The translations under genes were made by a program, and so were the position numbers. Shown here in pieces: positions 54,138 through 63,778 of a DNA stretch of 64,000 nucleotides. Position 1 is the stretch's first letter; each line of letters begins with the position of its first letter. The notes under the pieces were generated by a model that worked only from the letters and a program-made list of their open reading frames with translations, was not told the origin of the DNA and ran no database searches. Origin of the DNA: Argonema galeatum A003/A1 (GTDB taxonomy: Bacteria; Cyanobacteriota; Cyanobacteriia; Cyanobacteriales; Aerosakkonemataceae); assembly GCF_023333595.1 (NCBI RefSeq), contig NZ_JAIQZM010000002.1, positions 175,068 to 239,067 of the forward strand, read 5' to 3'.

Positions 54138-54365
54138 ATGAAAGAACCAGCCCTTGAAACTCATCGCTCCAATGATAAGGTGGAAGTCTCCGTCCACTTA
54201 GACTCAGAATTATTCGATCAAATTAAGCACCTGACGAATGACCCCAGCAAGGTGATTGAATCTGCCATACGTCAGTGGCTTAAAGGTAGCACACACCGAG
54301 ATGACGAGCTAACTCGCACGCTCCAACGAACGCCAGTACCGCCCCGTGGCGAATGGAATGATTGA
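54138..54365 (+). CDS. Ribbon-helix-helix (CopG-like) DNA-binding protein
   Basis: 75 aa from ATG 54138 (TTG two codons earlier). VEVSVHLDSELFDQIKHLTNDPSKVIESAIRQWLKG has the beta-strand/two-helix order of CopG/Arc antitoxins and repressors. The PVPPRGEWND tail is typical of cyanobacterial CopG-family antitoxins. No toxin ORF follows in 54366-54717, so it is an orphan antitoxin or a stand-alone repressor. A palindrome overlaps its translation start region. Confidence 0.75.
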   Translation: MKEPALETHRSNDKVEVSVHLDSELFDQIKHLTNDPSKVIESAIRQWLKGSTHRDDELTRTLQRTPVPPRGEWND

Positions 54366-54717
54366 TACACACATCACCAGGAACCAGGTGCTAGATTCGG
54401 GCTTGGAAATGCTCAAACAAATATTGTCTTGACAACCATATCCAAATCTAGTCATTTTGTTCAAAATTAAAAGTGCTAGGATCGCTTCGGGTACTGCCTT
54501 GGGCAATCCTCTTTCAAAGCCATTCGTTTAAAGTTAATCTGGTTCTCTATTCAAAGTAGCGGCAGTCTGGCGTTAATGCCAAAGCCGCTCGCTGCGATCG
54601 CGTAGAGTGTCGCAGGCATATAGCACAGGGTGTTCACAGGGCAAAAAGATCTACCAGAATCTGGGTGAAAGCCTAGATTGCCTCATAGTCACACTTGAAG
54701 TTTAGAGACCGACTCTG
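54366..54717. other. Intergenic region without recognised feature
   Basis: 352 bp between the RHH gene and the first histidine kinase. It holds only a HIP1 site near 54595. No partner toxin gene was found on either strand. Confidence 0.45.
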
Positions 54718-56550
54718 ATGAGCTTGCCTATAAATTTCCAAAAACGGCTTTCTAATGCTCCTGTTAAATCAGCATCCGCTTGGCAAAGCAATCCGAGCGG
54801 TTTGCAGGAGTTAGGGGCTCAGTTGGCATTTACCCAAAACGCATCAGGCCAATACTTATCATTTTATTGGCAGGAAGCAGAGCTATATGACCTGCACCCA
54901 GAAGCGATCGCCTCTAGTCCTCTGAGCGAAACTTTTAGCCCAGCGGCAATAGGCCCATATCTGGAGCGTTTGCAACAAATTCTGGCAAATAGAGTGCCAG
55001 AACATTTGAATTGCCAGTTCCATTACAAAGAACATACATTCAGCTTCGATCTAGTTATTAGCCCGATTTTGATGCCCGATGGCACCGCTACAAAGGTGCT
55101 GGTGATGGGTTCCCAAGTACAGGGACTACAGGAGGGGACAAGCTCTAACAAAGCAAGTGGGGCAGCAGAATTGACTCCTACCTTGGGGTCAGAAGTAGAT
55201 GTATCGGGTGAATTGTGCCATCGTCTCGCAGATAAATTATCCTCATCCGATGACGAAAGCGATCGATCTTGTAAAAATTACCAAAAACTACTAAGCAAAA
55301 TTTCCCGCAATATTCGGCGCACGCTGGATCTGGATACCATTTGGCAGCAAGCGGTAGACGATCTGGGACAGGGACTGGACGTGGCCAGCTGCATCATCTG
55401 CCCTTATAAAAGCCCCAGCGAGGAAGTAAAAATAGTAGCCGAGTACCGTCAAGAATCGGTTCGATCGCAACTAGGGCAAAAACTAAAGCTAAACAAACCA
55501 TTCTTAACTAAAGCACTCACAACCCTGGAACCGTTGGTGGTAGAACAGGAATTGAATTCAGAAGACCAACAGGACTTAATACTGGTGGTCGCTACTTGCT
55601 ATCAAAACCAACCAAACGGTTTAATTAGGCTGGCTCGGCAGAATAGCTTGGGCAACTGGACAGCCGAAGAAATAGAACTGGTGCGAGAAATAGCTGATCA
55701 AGTCGGTACTGCTCTAGCTCATGCCACTCTATACAAAGAATTGGAACAAGCTCGTCAGGAAGCGGAGGAAGCCTCTCGCCTCAAAAGCGAGTTTTTGGCC
55801 AATACCTCCCACGAACTCCGCACCCCGCTAAACGGGATGTTAGGGTTCCTCAAGCTAATTATGGAGGGAATGACAGACGATCCAGAAGAGCAAATGGAAT
55901 TTATCGAGGAAGCCTATCGATCGGCCATACACCTGCTCAATATCATCAACGATATCTTGGATATCGCCAAGATAGAAGCTGGCAAGATGGAGCTAGAATT
56001 AGGCCAGGTAGATTTAGACGAAGTGTTGAGCGACGTTGAAGATTTTACTAAAACCCAGGCGGTACAAAAGAAGCTCAGCTTCCGCATTCAAAGGCCACCC
56101 ACCAGAGACAAAATTATCATTTACGGCAACTACCAACGCCTGTTGCAGGTGATGTTAAATCTCGTGGGAAATGCGATCAAATTTACCCATGAAGGTGGCG
56201 TGCTGATAGCAGCCGAAATTGTCAGAAAGAAAGTTATGGTTCAAAACCAGGAACTCCCTGGAACGGTGAAAGTGCGCGTGATAGATACGGGCATCGGGGT
56301 GTCTTTAGAAAAGCAGGACAGACTGTTTCAATCCTTCAGCCAAGTGGATGGCTCTCGCACCCGCCAGTACGGTGGAACGGGCTTGGGATTGACTATTTCC
56401 CAAAAACTTATAGAAGCTATGAAAGGAGTGGTGAATTTTTATAGTCTGGGTGAAGGATTGGGCTCGACCGTTACCTTCACCGTGCCGCTGTATCAAGATG
56501 TGGTGATGGTTTCCGAACAACAAACCGATGGACTGGATGCTTTAATGTAA
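54718..56550 (+). CDS. Hybrid-less sensor histidine kinase (PAS-like, GAF, HisKA, HATPase)
   Basis: 610 aa, soluble. About 30-135 resemble a PAS domain (QLAFTQNASGQYLSFYWQEAE...); about 200-345 are GAF (RRTLDLDTIWQQAVDDLGQGL...ELVREIADQVGTALAHATLY). A coiled coil leads to HisKA with phospho-acceptor His365 (LANTSHELRTPLNG), then HATPase with QVMLNLVGNAIKFTHEGG (N box), VIDTGIGV and YGGTGLGLTISQKL (G boxes). It phosphorylates an unlinked response regulator. The GAF lacks an obvious chromophore cysteine motif, so the signal is unknown. A shorter paralogue follows. Confidence 0.9.
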   Translation: MSLPINFQKRLSNAPVKSASAWQSNPSGLQELGAQLAFTQNASGQYLSFYWQEAELYDLHPEAIASSPLSETFSPAAIGPYLERLQQILANRVPEHLNCQFHYKEHTFSFDLVISPILMPDGTATKVLVMGSQVQGLQEGTSSNKASGAAELTPTLGSEVDVSGELCHRLADKLSSSDDESDRSCKNYQKLLSKISRNIRRTLDLDTIWQQAVDDLGQGLDVASCIICPYKSPSEEVKIVAEYRQESVRSQLGQKLKLNKPFLTKALTTLEPLVVEQELNSEDQQDLILVVATCYQNQPNGLIRLARQNSLGNWTAEEIELVREIADQVGTALAHATLYKELEQARQEAEEASRLKSEFLANTSHELRTPLNGMLGFLKLIMEGMTDDPEEQMEFIEEAYRSAIHLLNIINDILDIAKIEAGKMELELGQVDLDEVLSDVEDFTKTQAVQKKLSFRIQRPPTRDKIIIYGNYQRLLQVMLNLVGNAIKFTHEGGVLIAAEIVRKKVMVQNQELPGTVKVRVIDTGIGVSLEKQDRLFQSFSQVDGSRTRQYGGTGLGLTISQKLIEAMKGVVNFYSLGEGLGSTVTFTVPLYQDVVMVSEQQTDGLDALM

Positions 56551-56679
56551 GTTGCGGTAATCTTACGCCGGGAAGAAAGTAAAGGGGGAAAAGGGAAACC
56601 AAAAAAGCTAAAAATGCTCAAATTCTCCCAAGGGTGCAAAAGTCATAACTAAGATAAGTTTTGAGGTTAGGAAGGTTTT

Positions 56680-57981
56680 GTGACTGAGCGAGGTTCAGAT
56701 CTATACCAAAAACTGCCGATCCAAATTGGCAGGAAGATTCGGGGCACACTCGATATCGATACAATTTGGCAGGAGACAGTTGATACTCTTGGGCCAGTCC
56801 TGAATGTGACGCGGTGTATCATTTACTCTTATAAAAATTTCAGTCCGCAAGTGCCGGTGGTAGCAGAATATCGCCAAGAGCCTTTTGAGTCTATGCTTGG
56901 TCACTTACTATGGTTAGCCGATGAGCCGGCCTTAGCTAATGCCTTAGCTAAGGCAGAACCCGTGATAATAGAGCATAGCGTACCTCTGGAGAATGGAGCC
57001 AGTTTGAGCGTATCTAGGCTACAGTCTTTATCGATCCTCGCCGTCGCCACAAGGTATCGAAACCTTCCCAATGGCATAATTAGCCTGCATCAGTGCGATC
57101 GATCGCGCCAGTGGACGACCGACGAGATAGAATTGGTGCAGGAAATAGCAGATCAAGTCGGTGCCTGCGTCGCTCATGTCAATCTTCATCATGAGTTAGA
57201 AGAAAGCCGCCAGCAAGCTCAAGAAGCCACCCTCCTGAAAAGCCAGTTTCTAACCACTATTTCCCACGAACTTCGCACTCCCCTTAACGGCACAATTGGG
57301 TTTTTGAAGCTGATCTTAGATGATATGGTGGACGAGCCAGAAGAACAGCGTGAATTTACTCAAGAAGCCTTCCTCTCGTCTTTGCATCTTCTCAATATAA
57401 TCAACGATATCTTGGATATTGCCAACCTCAAAAACCAACATATCCAGATGGAATTGTCAGCAGTTAAACTGGATGAACTGTTGAGCGCAGTTGAAAAATT
57501 GGCGAGAATGCAGGTTGAGAAAAAGAATTTGAGCTTTAGCATTGAACTACCAGCCACCTACGACGAAATCATCCTGTATGGAAACTATCAACGGCTGTTA
57601 CAGGTAATGCTAAATTTGGTAGGAAATGCGATCAAATTTACTAATGAAGGTGGCGTGACTATCAGCGTCGAAGTATTGAAAAATAAGGTCGTGTTTCAAA
57701 ACCTAGAGCTACCCGGCATGGTTAAAATCCGAGTAGAGGATACTGGCATTGGTGTGCCGTTGGAAAAATTAGACAAACTTTTCGGGATTTTTACTAAAGG
57801 AGATGGTTCTCTCACTAGCAGATTCGGTGGAACGGGTTTAGGACTCTCCATTTCTCAAAAACTTGTGGAAGCTATGGGCGGTGCTGTAGATTTCTATAGT
57901 ATGGGGGAAGATTTGGGTTCAACCGTGACATTCACTGTACCGCTATATCAAGAACCCGTCATAATTTCAACGGACTTTTAA
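56680..57981 (+). CDS. Sensor histidine kinase paralogue (GAF, HisKA, HATPase)
   Basis: 433 aa from GTG 56680, with AGGAAGG upstream. It aligns end to end with the C-terminal 420 residues of the preceding kinase: RGTLDIDTIWQETVDTLGPVL (GAF), LTTISHELRTPLNGTIGFLKLI (phospho-His), QVMLNLVGNAIKFTNEGG, VEDTGIGV and FGGTGLGLSISQKL. The PAS-like N-terminal part is missing. It is a tandem duplicate that probably shares a response regulator with its neighbour. It converges on hisIE, with its stop only 1 bp from the hisIE stop. Confidence 0.9.
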   Translation: MTERGSDLYQKLPIQIGRKIRGTLDIDTIWQETVDTLGPVLNVTRCIIYSYKNFSPQVPVVAEYRQEPFESMLGHLLWLADEPALANALAKAEPVIIEHSVPLENGASLSVSRLQSLSILAVATRYRNLPNGIISLHQCDRSRQWTTDEIELVQEIADQVGACVAHVNLHHELEESRQQAQEATLLKSQFLTTISHELRTPLNGTIGFLKLILDDMVDEPEEQREFTQEAFLSSLHLLNIINDILDIANLKNQHIQMELSAVKLDELLSAVEKLARMQVEKKNLSFSIELPATYDEIILYGNYQRLLQVMLNLVGNAIKFTNEGGVTISVEVLKNKVVFQNLELPGMVKIRVEDTGIGVPLEKLDKLFGIFTKGDGSLTSRFGGTGLGLSISQKLVEAMGGAVDFYSMGEDLGSTVTFTVPLYQEPVIISTDF

Positions 57982-57982
57982 T

Positions 57983-58633
57983 TTACCGTCGGCGGTCTTG
58001 CAATTTGCGATAAACTGCTTTCACGTCAACCCGATGGTGAGCTAAGGCAACCAAAGTATGATACAATAGATCGGCTACTTCGCCTGCGATCGCCTCTTTA
58101 TCATCATCCTTGCAAGCCATCACCACTTCAGCGGCTTCTTCCCCAATCTTTTTCAAAATCTTGTTATCGCCACCATCTAGCAGCTTGCAGGTATAGGAAT
58201 TCTCTGTGGGATGGTCGCGACGATCGCAAATTACCTCATACACTTGCGACAAAGTATCCGGTGGTGGCGCTGCCTTTCCCCCATCTACTTGATGAAAACA
58301 ACTCCGCTCACCCGTGTGGCAGGCAATATCTCCCACCTGCTCAACACCAATCAGCAGGGCGTCGCTATCGCAGTCATAGCGAAGACTTTTCACCTTCTGA
58401 ACGTGGCCGGATGTTTCCCCCTTGGGCCACAATTGCTCACGCGATCGACTCCAAAACCAGGTTCTTCCCGTTGAGAGAGTTTTTTCCAGCGACTCCCGAT
58501 TCATCCAAGCCATCATCAACACAGTGCCATCCAGATAATCCTGGATAATTGCTGGCACCAATCCGCGTTCGTCGTAGCGGATTTGCTCAATAGGGATAGA
58601 CTCGGTAAGGGCAGTTGAATCCACAGCAGCCAT
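57983..58633 (-). CDS. hisIE: Bifunctional phosphoribosyl-AMP cyclohydrolase / phosphoribosyl-ATP pyrophosphatase
   Basis: 216 aa. The HisI part (about 1-125) has [28 protein letters not shown] and the metal-binding [29 protein letters not shown]; the HisE part (about 126-216) has [31 protein letters not shown] and the [13 protein letters not shown] helix. Together they catalyse steps 2 and 3 of histidine synthesis. The fusion is usual in cyanobacteria. It ends 1 bp from the convergent kinase gene, so no terminator fits between them. Confidence 0.94.
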   Translation of the reverse strand: MAAVDSTALTESIPIEQIRYDERGLVPAIIQDYLDGTVLMMAWMNRESLEKTLSTGRTWFWSRSREQLWPKGETSGHVQKVKSLRYDCDSDALLIGVEQVGDIACHTGERSCFHQVDGGKAAPPPDTLSQVYEVICDRRDHPTENSYTCKLLDGGDNKILKKIGEEAAEVVMACKDDDKEAIAGEVADLLYHTLVALAHHRVDVKAVYRKLQDRRR

Positions 58634-58765
58634 ACATTTGCTTGAGGAGCAGTTTTTGTTGGTGATTCGGTTTCACCGGATCTGGGTGGTAGCCCACCTC
58701 GCTCACTCGACCACAATATCATGCTTTTGGCTTACTTATTCCCTAGCCCATAGCGACTGGAAAAT

Positions 58766-58978
58766 TTAAGCTGGAACTGGTTCTGGGTCGCTACCAATGG
58801 TACTGTTAAGACTTACGGCCTGATTTCTGACAGCGCACCTAGCAACATGGTGAGCTTTAGACTCTTCGCCATACCAATGAATAGCACAGTTAAACGCCGC
58901 TCGGTATAATTCTTGGGCCGCCTCAGAAAGGCTAGAGCGCACATCCGCAGGTAAATCTTGATTCGTTTTGTATAACAT
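58766..58978 (-). CDS. chaB: ChaB family protein
   Basis: 70 aa. YKTNQDLPADVRSSLSEAAQELYRAAFNCAIHWYG...KAHHVARCAV follows the ChaB consensus (YKTNDDLPxxVRxxLPxHAQxIYxxAFNxAWxxY...AHRVAWAAV). ChaB was named from the E. coli calcium/proton antiporter locus as a putative regulator, but its biochemical role is unclear. There is no chaA nearby. Confidence 0.85.
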   Translation of the reverse strand: MLYKTNQDLPADVRSSLSEAAQELYRAAFNCAIHWYGEESKAHHVARCAVRNQAVSLNSTIGSDPEPVPA

Positions 58979-59103
58979 CGTCGTTATCCGGTGCTATATA
59001 GGATAATTTATGAGCTTAATAGGCTTCTACACTGCTTCCCAACTATCCTTAGATAGACCTTTATGTATCAAAGCCAAGATAAAACTCAAGCAAGGAGATA
59101 ACT

Positions 59104-60402
59104 TTGGTCACCACTTCTTTTAAAACCACCAAATCAGAAGAGATTTTTGCTGCCGCTCAGAAATTGATGCCGGGAGGCGTCAGCTCACCCGTGCGAGCTT
59201 TCAAATCGGTGGGGGGACAACCGATAGTATTCGATCGCGTCAAAGGCGCTTACATCTGGGATATCGATGGCAACCAATACATCGACTACGTTGGCACTTG
59301 GGGGCCTGCAATCTGCGGTCATGCCCATCCTGAAGTGATCGAGGCGCTGCACAATGCCCTCGCAAAAGGCACCAGCTTCGGCGCTCCCTCCGTGCTAGAA
59401 AACGTCCTAGCTGAAATGGTCATCGATGCCGTTCCCAGCATTGAAATGGTGCGCTTTGTCAACTCCGGCACAGAAGCTTGCATGGCAGTTTCGCGCCTGA
59501 TGCGAGCCTTCACAGGACGCGACAAAATGATCAAGTTTGAAGGTTGCTACCACGGTCACGCCGATATGTTTTTGGTCAAAGCGGGTTCAGGCGTCGCTAC
59601 ACTAGGCTTACCCGACTCTCCAGGTGTCCCCAAATCGACAACTGTCAATACCCTGACGGCTCCATTCAACAACTTAGAAGCTGTCAAAGCTTTGTTTGAA
59701 GAAAACCCCAACGAGATTGCTGGAGTAATTTTGGAACCAGTAGTGGGCAATGCTGGCTTTATACCGCCCGATGCAGGGTTTCTGGAAGGCTTGCGCCTGA
59801 TTACGCGAGAAAATGGCGCTTTGCTTGTATTTGATGAGGTGATGACCGGCTTTCGGATTGCCTATGGCGGTGCCCAAGAAAAATTTGGCATCACCCCGGA
59901 CTTGACAACTCTAGGTAAAATCATCGGTGGCGGCTTGCCTGTAGGAGCCTATGGCGGACGTAGAGATATCATGTCGATGGTTGCACCATCCGGGCCGATG
60001 TATCAAGCTGGGACGCTTTCCGGTAATCCTCTAGCCATGACTGCTGGGATTAAAACGCTGGAATTGCTGCAAAAATCGGGTACTTATGATTATCTAGACC
60101 GGATTACTAAAAAGCTGTCTGATGGTTTGCTGCAAATTGCCAAAGAAAAAGGCCATGCAGCCTGCGGCGGTCAAATCAGCGGTATGTTTGGTTTGTTCTT
60201 CACATCTGGCCCCGTCCACAATTATGAGGATGCCAAAAAGTCAGAAACAGCGAAGTTTAGCCGTTTCCATCGCGGTATGTTAGAGCGGGGGATCTACCTT
60301 GCACCGTCGCAGTTTGAAGCTGGGTTTACTTCTGTGGCTCATACAGAAGAAGATATCGATCGCACTTTGGCAGCAGCAAGGGAAGTGATGTCTAGTATTT
60401 GA
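59104..60402 (+). CDS. hemL: Glutamate-1-semialdehyde 2,1-aminomutase
   Basis: 432 aa from TTG 59104; AAGGAG at 59092-59097 with a 6-nt spacer fixes this start. PLP enzyme turning glutamate-1-semialdehyde into 5-aminolevulinate, the precursor of haem, chlorophyll and phycobilins. Signature stretches: [96 protein letters not shown] (PLP lysine in LGKIIGGG) and [10 protein letters not shown]. Full length. The TTG start may limit expression. Confidence 0.96.
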   Translation: MVTTSFKTTKSEEIFAAAQKLMPGGVSSPVRAFKSVGGQPIVFDRVKGAYIWDIDGNQYIDYVGTWGPAICGHAHPEVIEALHNALAKGTSFGAPSVLENVLAEMVIDAVPSIEMVRFVNSGTEACMAVSRLMRAFTGRDKMIKFEGCYHGHADMFLVKAGSGVATLGLPDSPGVPKSTTVNTLTAPFNNLEAVKALFEENPNEIAGVILEPVVGNAGFIPPDAGFLEGLRLITRENGALLVFDEVMTGFRIAYGGAQEKFGITPDLTTLGKIIGGGLPVGAYGGRRDIMSMVAPSGPMYQAGTLSGNPLAMTAGIKTLELLQKSGTYDYLDRITKKLSDGLLQIAKEKGHAACGGQISGMFGLFFTSGPVHNYEDAKKSETAKFSRFHRGMLERGIYLAPSQFEAGFTSVAHTEEDIDRTLAAAREVMSSI

Positions 60403-60456
60403 CGCTTCTAGTTCTGTACTGTAAGACTGGTTCTAAGAATTGGTTTTTGTCAGTAG

Positions 60457-60512
60457 TCAGTAGTTTGTTGTCAGTTGTTAATATGGACTGACTGCTGACA
60501 ACAAACTACTGA
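60457..60512. terminator. Perfect 18-bp hairpin downstream of hemL
   Basis: TCAGTAGTTTGTTGTCAG (60457-60474) and its exact complement (60495-60512) with a 20-nt loop, 55 bp past the hemL stop. It is part of a GTCAGTAG-type repeat. No U-tract follows, so it may stabilise the mRNA end rather than terminate. Confidence 0.45.
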
Positions 60513-60574
60513 AACGGCAATCAAAAGGTATTATACTTAGCACGGTCATAGAACGAGCTTTTTTAACCCAGCAG

Positions 60575-60645
60575 TAGGGGCTCCGCATTCCGGTAAATAT
60601 CTTTGGGTTCAACCAACAAATTATTACCGGAATGCTTCGCCCCTA
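60575..60645. repeat. 71-bp MITE-like element truncating the DUF202 gene
   Basis: Ends TAGGGGCTCCGCATTCCGGT (60575-) and the imperfect complement ending GCTTCGCCCCTA at 60645. The right end supplies the stop codon (60643-60645) of the DUF202 gene on the minus strand. Confidence 0.7.
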
Positions 60646-60825
60646 TAAATCAAAAATAACAGTGCCCGTGCGGAGTATATTTTGTTCTATGTTGCGACTT
60701 AAACCAAAGCGAGCGATCGCAAAGCCAAACCCGATCAGAGCAATGGAAGTACGCAACCAAGCCAGAAAAGTACGTTCGTTAGCTTGATGCTCCCGCTGGC
60801 GGTCAATTTTTGGCATTCTGCCCAT
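60643..60825 (-). pseudogene. Truncated DUF202 (YidH-like) membrane protein
   Basis: 60 aa from ATG 60825 (60816 is also possible). MPKIDRQREHQANERTFLAWLRTSIALIGFGFAIARFGL is the conserved head of DUF202 proteins, which normally continue for about 110-120 aa with three membrane helices. Here only the first helix remains; the frame then runs into a small repeat element that provides the stop. It is directly downstream of yajQ (11 bp). Confidence 0.75.
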
Positions 60826-60835
60826 TTTGCCGAAA

Positions 60836-61327
60836 TTAGCGATAGTTTGTGAATTGCAAGTCAACCGGAAAGTCTTCTTGTTTCAATCGCTGAATCACCA
60901 ATTGCAAGTCATCTTTGGACTTAGCGGAAACTCGAACGGCATCTCCTTGAATCGCGGCTTGTAACTTTTTAAACTCGTCGCGAATCAATTTGGTGATTTG
61001 TTTGGCGATTTCCTGACTTATACCCTTTTTGAGTTTGATTTCTTGACGAACCCGATTGCCACTAGCTGATTCAACTTTGCCGTACTCAAAGATTTTCAGG
61101 GAAAGATTGCGCTTAGCCGCTTTTGTTTGCAGAATTGTGTGAATAGCGCTCAAAGTAAATTCGCTGTCGGTGTTAACCGTAATCTCCTCTTTCCCTAATT
61201 CTACGGTAGTTTTTGTGTCTTTGAGGTCGTAGCGGCTTTGAATTTCTCGTATGGTTTGGTCTACAGTATTGACCAATTCTTGATAGTCGAAGTCGCTAAC
61301 GATGTCAAATGAATACGTAGAAGCCAT
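60836..61327 (-). CDS. yajQ: YajQ family nucleotide-binding protein
   Basis: 163 aa from ATG 61327; upstream residues [18 protein letters not shown] come from AT-rich repeat sequence and are rejected. [98 protein letters not shown] is the complete YajQ/UPF0234 family, with two ferredoxin-like domains. Relatives bind cyclic di-GMP or tRNA/GTP and act as transcription cofactors in plant pathogens. The role here is unknown. Confidence 0.92.
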   Translation of the reverse strand: MASTYSFDIVSDFDYQELVNTVDQTIREIQSRYDLKDTKTTVELGKEEITVNTDSEFTLSAIHTILQTKAAKRNLSLKIFEYGKVESASGNRVRQEIKLKKGISQEIAKQITKLIRDEFKKLQAAIQGDAVRVSAKSKDDLQLVIQRLKQEDFPVDLQFTNYR

Positions 61328-61422
61328 AACAAGTTTGGAATTGGTAATTGGTAATTGATAATTTAAAATTTTAGATTTCAAATCTAAAATCTAAAATCTG
61401 AAATTTTAAATTACCCTAATGG

Positions 61423-61848
61423 CTAATTTGTATTAGCTTGCAGCAGACTAAAGATGATTAGAGTAGCAGTGCAAATGCTGCCAATGCCGAACATGAGCGA
61501 TCGCGCTAGAGGTATGTTCGCAATATAAAAAACCGAGTGTAGCAACCTCGCCACCAAAAATGCTAGAGCAGCTCCCACCGCCACCGACCGATCTACACCA
61601 GTCACGTAAGCCATCAGCGCTGCTGCTGCAAACAGCATAAACGCTTCAAACGCATTTTGATGCGCCCAAGTTGCTCTTTGAGCATAGGGAGGCAGTCGAT
61701 CGAACACCGCTCTGGGAGCCGCTAAAGCTTCTTTTCCCAAGCCCAGACGGGCATAAGCTACCAGCACAAAGGGAGCATAAACTAGAACAGCGGCTATGGC
61801 GATACAGTACAAAAAAATAGTAGGCACCGGAAGTTGCGATAGCGTCAT
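61423..61848 (-). CDS. MAPEG family membrane protein
   Basis: 141 aa, four hydrophobic helices. RATWAHQNAFEAFMLFAAAALMAYVTG and VARLLHSVFYIANIPLARSLMFGIG match the MAPEG family (membrane-associated proteins in eicosanoid and glutathione metabolism). The N-terminal AYARLG and the E-x-F motif fit bacterial members; glutathione-transferase activity is possible. Flanked by AATCTAAAATCTG-type short repeats. Confidence 0.85.
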   Translation of the reverse strand: MTLSQLPVPTIFLYCIAIAAVLVYAPFVLVAYARLGLGKEALAAPRAVFDRLPPYAQRATWAHQNAFEAFMLFAAAALMAYVTGVDRSVAVGAALAFLVARLLHSVFYIANIPLARSLMFGIGSICTATLIIFSLLQANTN

Positions 61849-62096
61849 TCGATTTTGGATTTTAGATTTTGGCTAATGGAATTGACCCCACGGATGAATC
61901 CGGGGCGACAAAACCAATAATTTCAAAGGTCAAACGATTTTGGATTTTGGATTTTAGATTTTGGATTGACCCCACGACTGAACTTTGCCGAGCTACTGAA
62001 ACCTTTTTGGTTTTCGGTCAAATCGACTTGACAAATTGCAAATTGAAGAATTGGAATTTGCAAACTCTCAAATCTGTTAGCACAGCGACGCATATA

Positions 62097-62621
62097 CTAA
62101 TCAAAGTAAAACAAAGTCACTAATTTTCGTTGATCTTCGGCATCTTTACAGGTTTGTAGCAGCGTGCGGCTGTCATGAAAAGCAAAGGAAATCAGCTGCT
62201 GGCACCTAGATACAATTTCCTGATTGCAGAGGGCGCTAGCTTCACCCAGAGATAGATGATCGTTTTCTGGCTTTTCCACCAAGTGCATCACCTGTTCGAG
62301 CTGCTGGCGCGATTCTAGGGGCTGACGCTCTAGACTTTGGGGCAGGATTACCGTTAATAACTTCGCATCAGCCCGCATTGCTCCCCTTATGGCAGCCGCA
62401 TTAGTGCCCGTAGCACCAGAGGTGATCAGCAGATTGCCGGATAAAACCAAGGCATAGCTCATCATCTCTATTAAGTGCTGATGGGTAATGGGAACGTGGC
62501 GCGATCCTAACAGAGCAATACGCTTGGAACCCGTTTGCTGGATCGTCGCTAGTTCTTGGACTAATTCATCGACTTTTGGCAACTCTATCGCTTGATTCAA
62601 GGACGGTTTGAGACTTAACAA
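62097..62621 (-). CDS. DprA-like (SMF/LOG-fold) protein
   Basis: 174 aa. RIALLGSRHVPITHQHLIEMMSYALVLSGNLLITSGATGTNAAAIRGAMRAD resembles the Rossmann nucleotide/ssDNA-binding core of DprA (GSR...SGA..G.D..A). It is shorter than true DprA (about 360 aa) and lacks the SAM and winged-helix domains. Known annotation in cyanobacteria is DNA recombination-mediator protein A; the role here is uncertain. It lies just downstream of the BioD/DRTGG gene (23 bp), suggesting a shared transcript. Confidence 0.75.
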   Translation of the reverse strand: MLSLKPSLNQAIELPKVDELVQELATIQQTGSKRIALLGSRHVPITHQHLIEMMSYALVLSGNLLITSGATGTNAAAIRGAMRADAKLLTVILPQSLERQPLESRQQLEQVMHLVEKPENDHLSLGEASALCNQEIVSRCQQLISFAFHDSRTLLQTCKDAEDQRKLVTLFYFD

Positions 62622-62644
62622 CCTTGATATTTTAACAGACTGAG

Positions 62645-63736
62645 TTACGGTAGCGTCACAGCAGACTTTAGTCCCAGTTTGCCTATTAACCGATCGATGT
62701 CAAAGTGTTCTGCCATTAACTGGCGCACGCACTGCACTTTGATCGGTTCTTGCAGGCGCACCTGACCGAAAGCGTGGTTGATGATTTCTACCGTTGTGAG
62801 GGTATCCAGGTCTACTGACAAAATCGGAATCTCTAAATCTTCAGCACGAGTGAGGATAAAGTCGGGCGGGGGTACGTGCCCGGTTAAGATCAGACACTGG
62901 GTGGAGGTTTCTAGAGCTGCCAACTGGATATCCGCGCGATCGCCACCAGTAACCACTGCCATATTCCTGCCTTTGCGGAAGTACTTCAAGGCCGAATTTA
63001 CATTCATCGCACCAATTGTCAGGCTTTCCACCATCAGATCCAAACGGTCCTTACGACAGATCACCTCAGCATTCAGTTGGTGTACCAGTTCTCTGACGCT
63101 GACACTGCGTAGCAAAGCACTCCGGGGTAGAATTCCCAACAGGGGAATATTCCGCCCCTCCAAAAATGGCTTAATCTCTGTTTGAGCCATTTCCAGCTGA
63201 TTGGCGGGAACATCGTTTAGCAAAACGCCCAGCAAGCGATCGCCCAAGCGCTGCTTTGCTGACAATATCTTATGCACCGATCGCACCGATTCCAAGCGGG
63301 CTACCAGCAGAATTGAGGCATCAACCACCTCTGCTACCTCCAGCAAGGACATTTCAAACAGACTGCCCTCATCCAGAGTACCCGGCCCTTCCAGCAACGC
63401 CAGTTCTCCACCCTGAACCTGGCGATATTGCTCCAGTTCAAAGCGATAATCAACCGTATCTTGGCCTCCGATCCGTTTAGAGATCGTTGCTTCATCTAGA
63501 AATAAAAGCGTTTTCAGCACTCGGTTCTGCGGCAGGTTGAGATTGTCGGCCAAAAACCTGACATCCTCATCTATACCATCGGTGCGGTCATCACTCCAAC
63601 AGGTTCCCAGCGGCTTACCGTAGGCAATATCCAGTTTTTTTTCCTTTAACTGGTGGGCCAATCCCAAGATGACCGCTGACTTGCCACAATAAGACTCGGT
63701 TGACCCAATCAGCAGATATTTAGCAGATTTCGGCAC
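62645..63736 (-). CDS. BioD-like/DRTGG phosphotransacetylase-family protein
   Basis: 363 aa. The N-terminal P-loop domain of dethiobiotin-synthetase type has a non-classical loop (IGSTESYCGKSAVILGLA), KPLGTCW and LLEGPGTLDEG; the C-terminal DRTGG-type domain has VESLTIGAMNVNSALKYFRKGRNMAVVTGGDRADIQLAALE. This is the N-terminal architecture of the large Pta enzymes without the phosphotransacetylase domain. Probably a regulatory or nucleotide-sensing protein; the catalytic role is not established. Typical of cyanobacteria. Confidence 0.85.
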   Translation of the reverse strand: MPKSAKYLLIGSTESYCGKSAVILGLAHQLKEKKLDIAYGKPLGTCWSDDRTDGIDEDVRFLADNLNLPQNRVLKTLLFLDEATISKRIGGQDTVDYRFELEQYRQVQGGELALLEGPGTLDEGSLFEMSLLEVAEVVDASILLVARLESVRSVHKILSAKQRLGDRLLGVLLNDVPANQLEMAQTEIKPFLEGRNIPLLGILPRSALLRSVSVRELVHQLNAEVICRKDRLDLMVESLTIGAMNVNSALKYFRKGRNMAVVTGGDRADIQLAALETSTQCLILTGHVPPPDFILTRAEDLEIPILSVDLDTLTTVEIINHAFGQVRLQEPIKVQCVRQLMAEHFDIDRLIGKLGLKSAVTLP

Positions 63737-63778
63737 ACCCTCACTCCTAATGTTGATTTGTGTAACCCCTAGCCGTTT

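Noticed and set aside
58640..58760. Possible tRNA between hisIE and chaB (GGTTTCACCGGATCTGGGTGG)
   Set aside because: No acceptor-stem pairing or TTCRA T-loop could be assembled. No tRNA was found elsewhere in the window either.
58745..58775. GACTGGAAAATT shared with 13460-13472, taken as an end of the octamer MITE
   Set aside because: The match is only about 12 bp and the other element blocks are missing.
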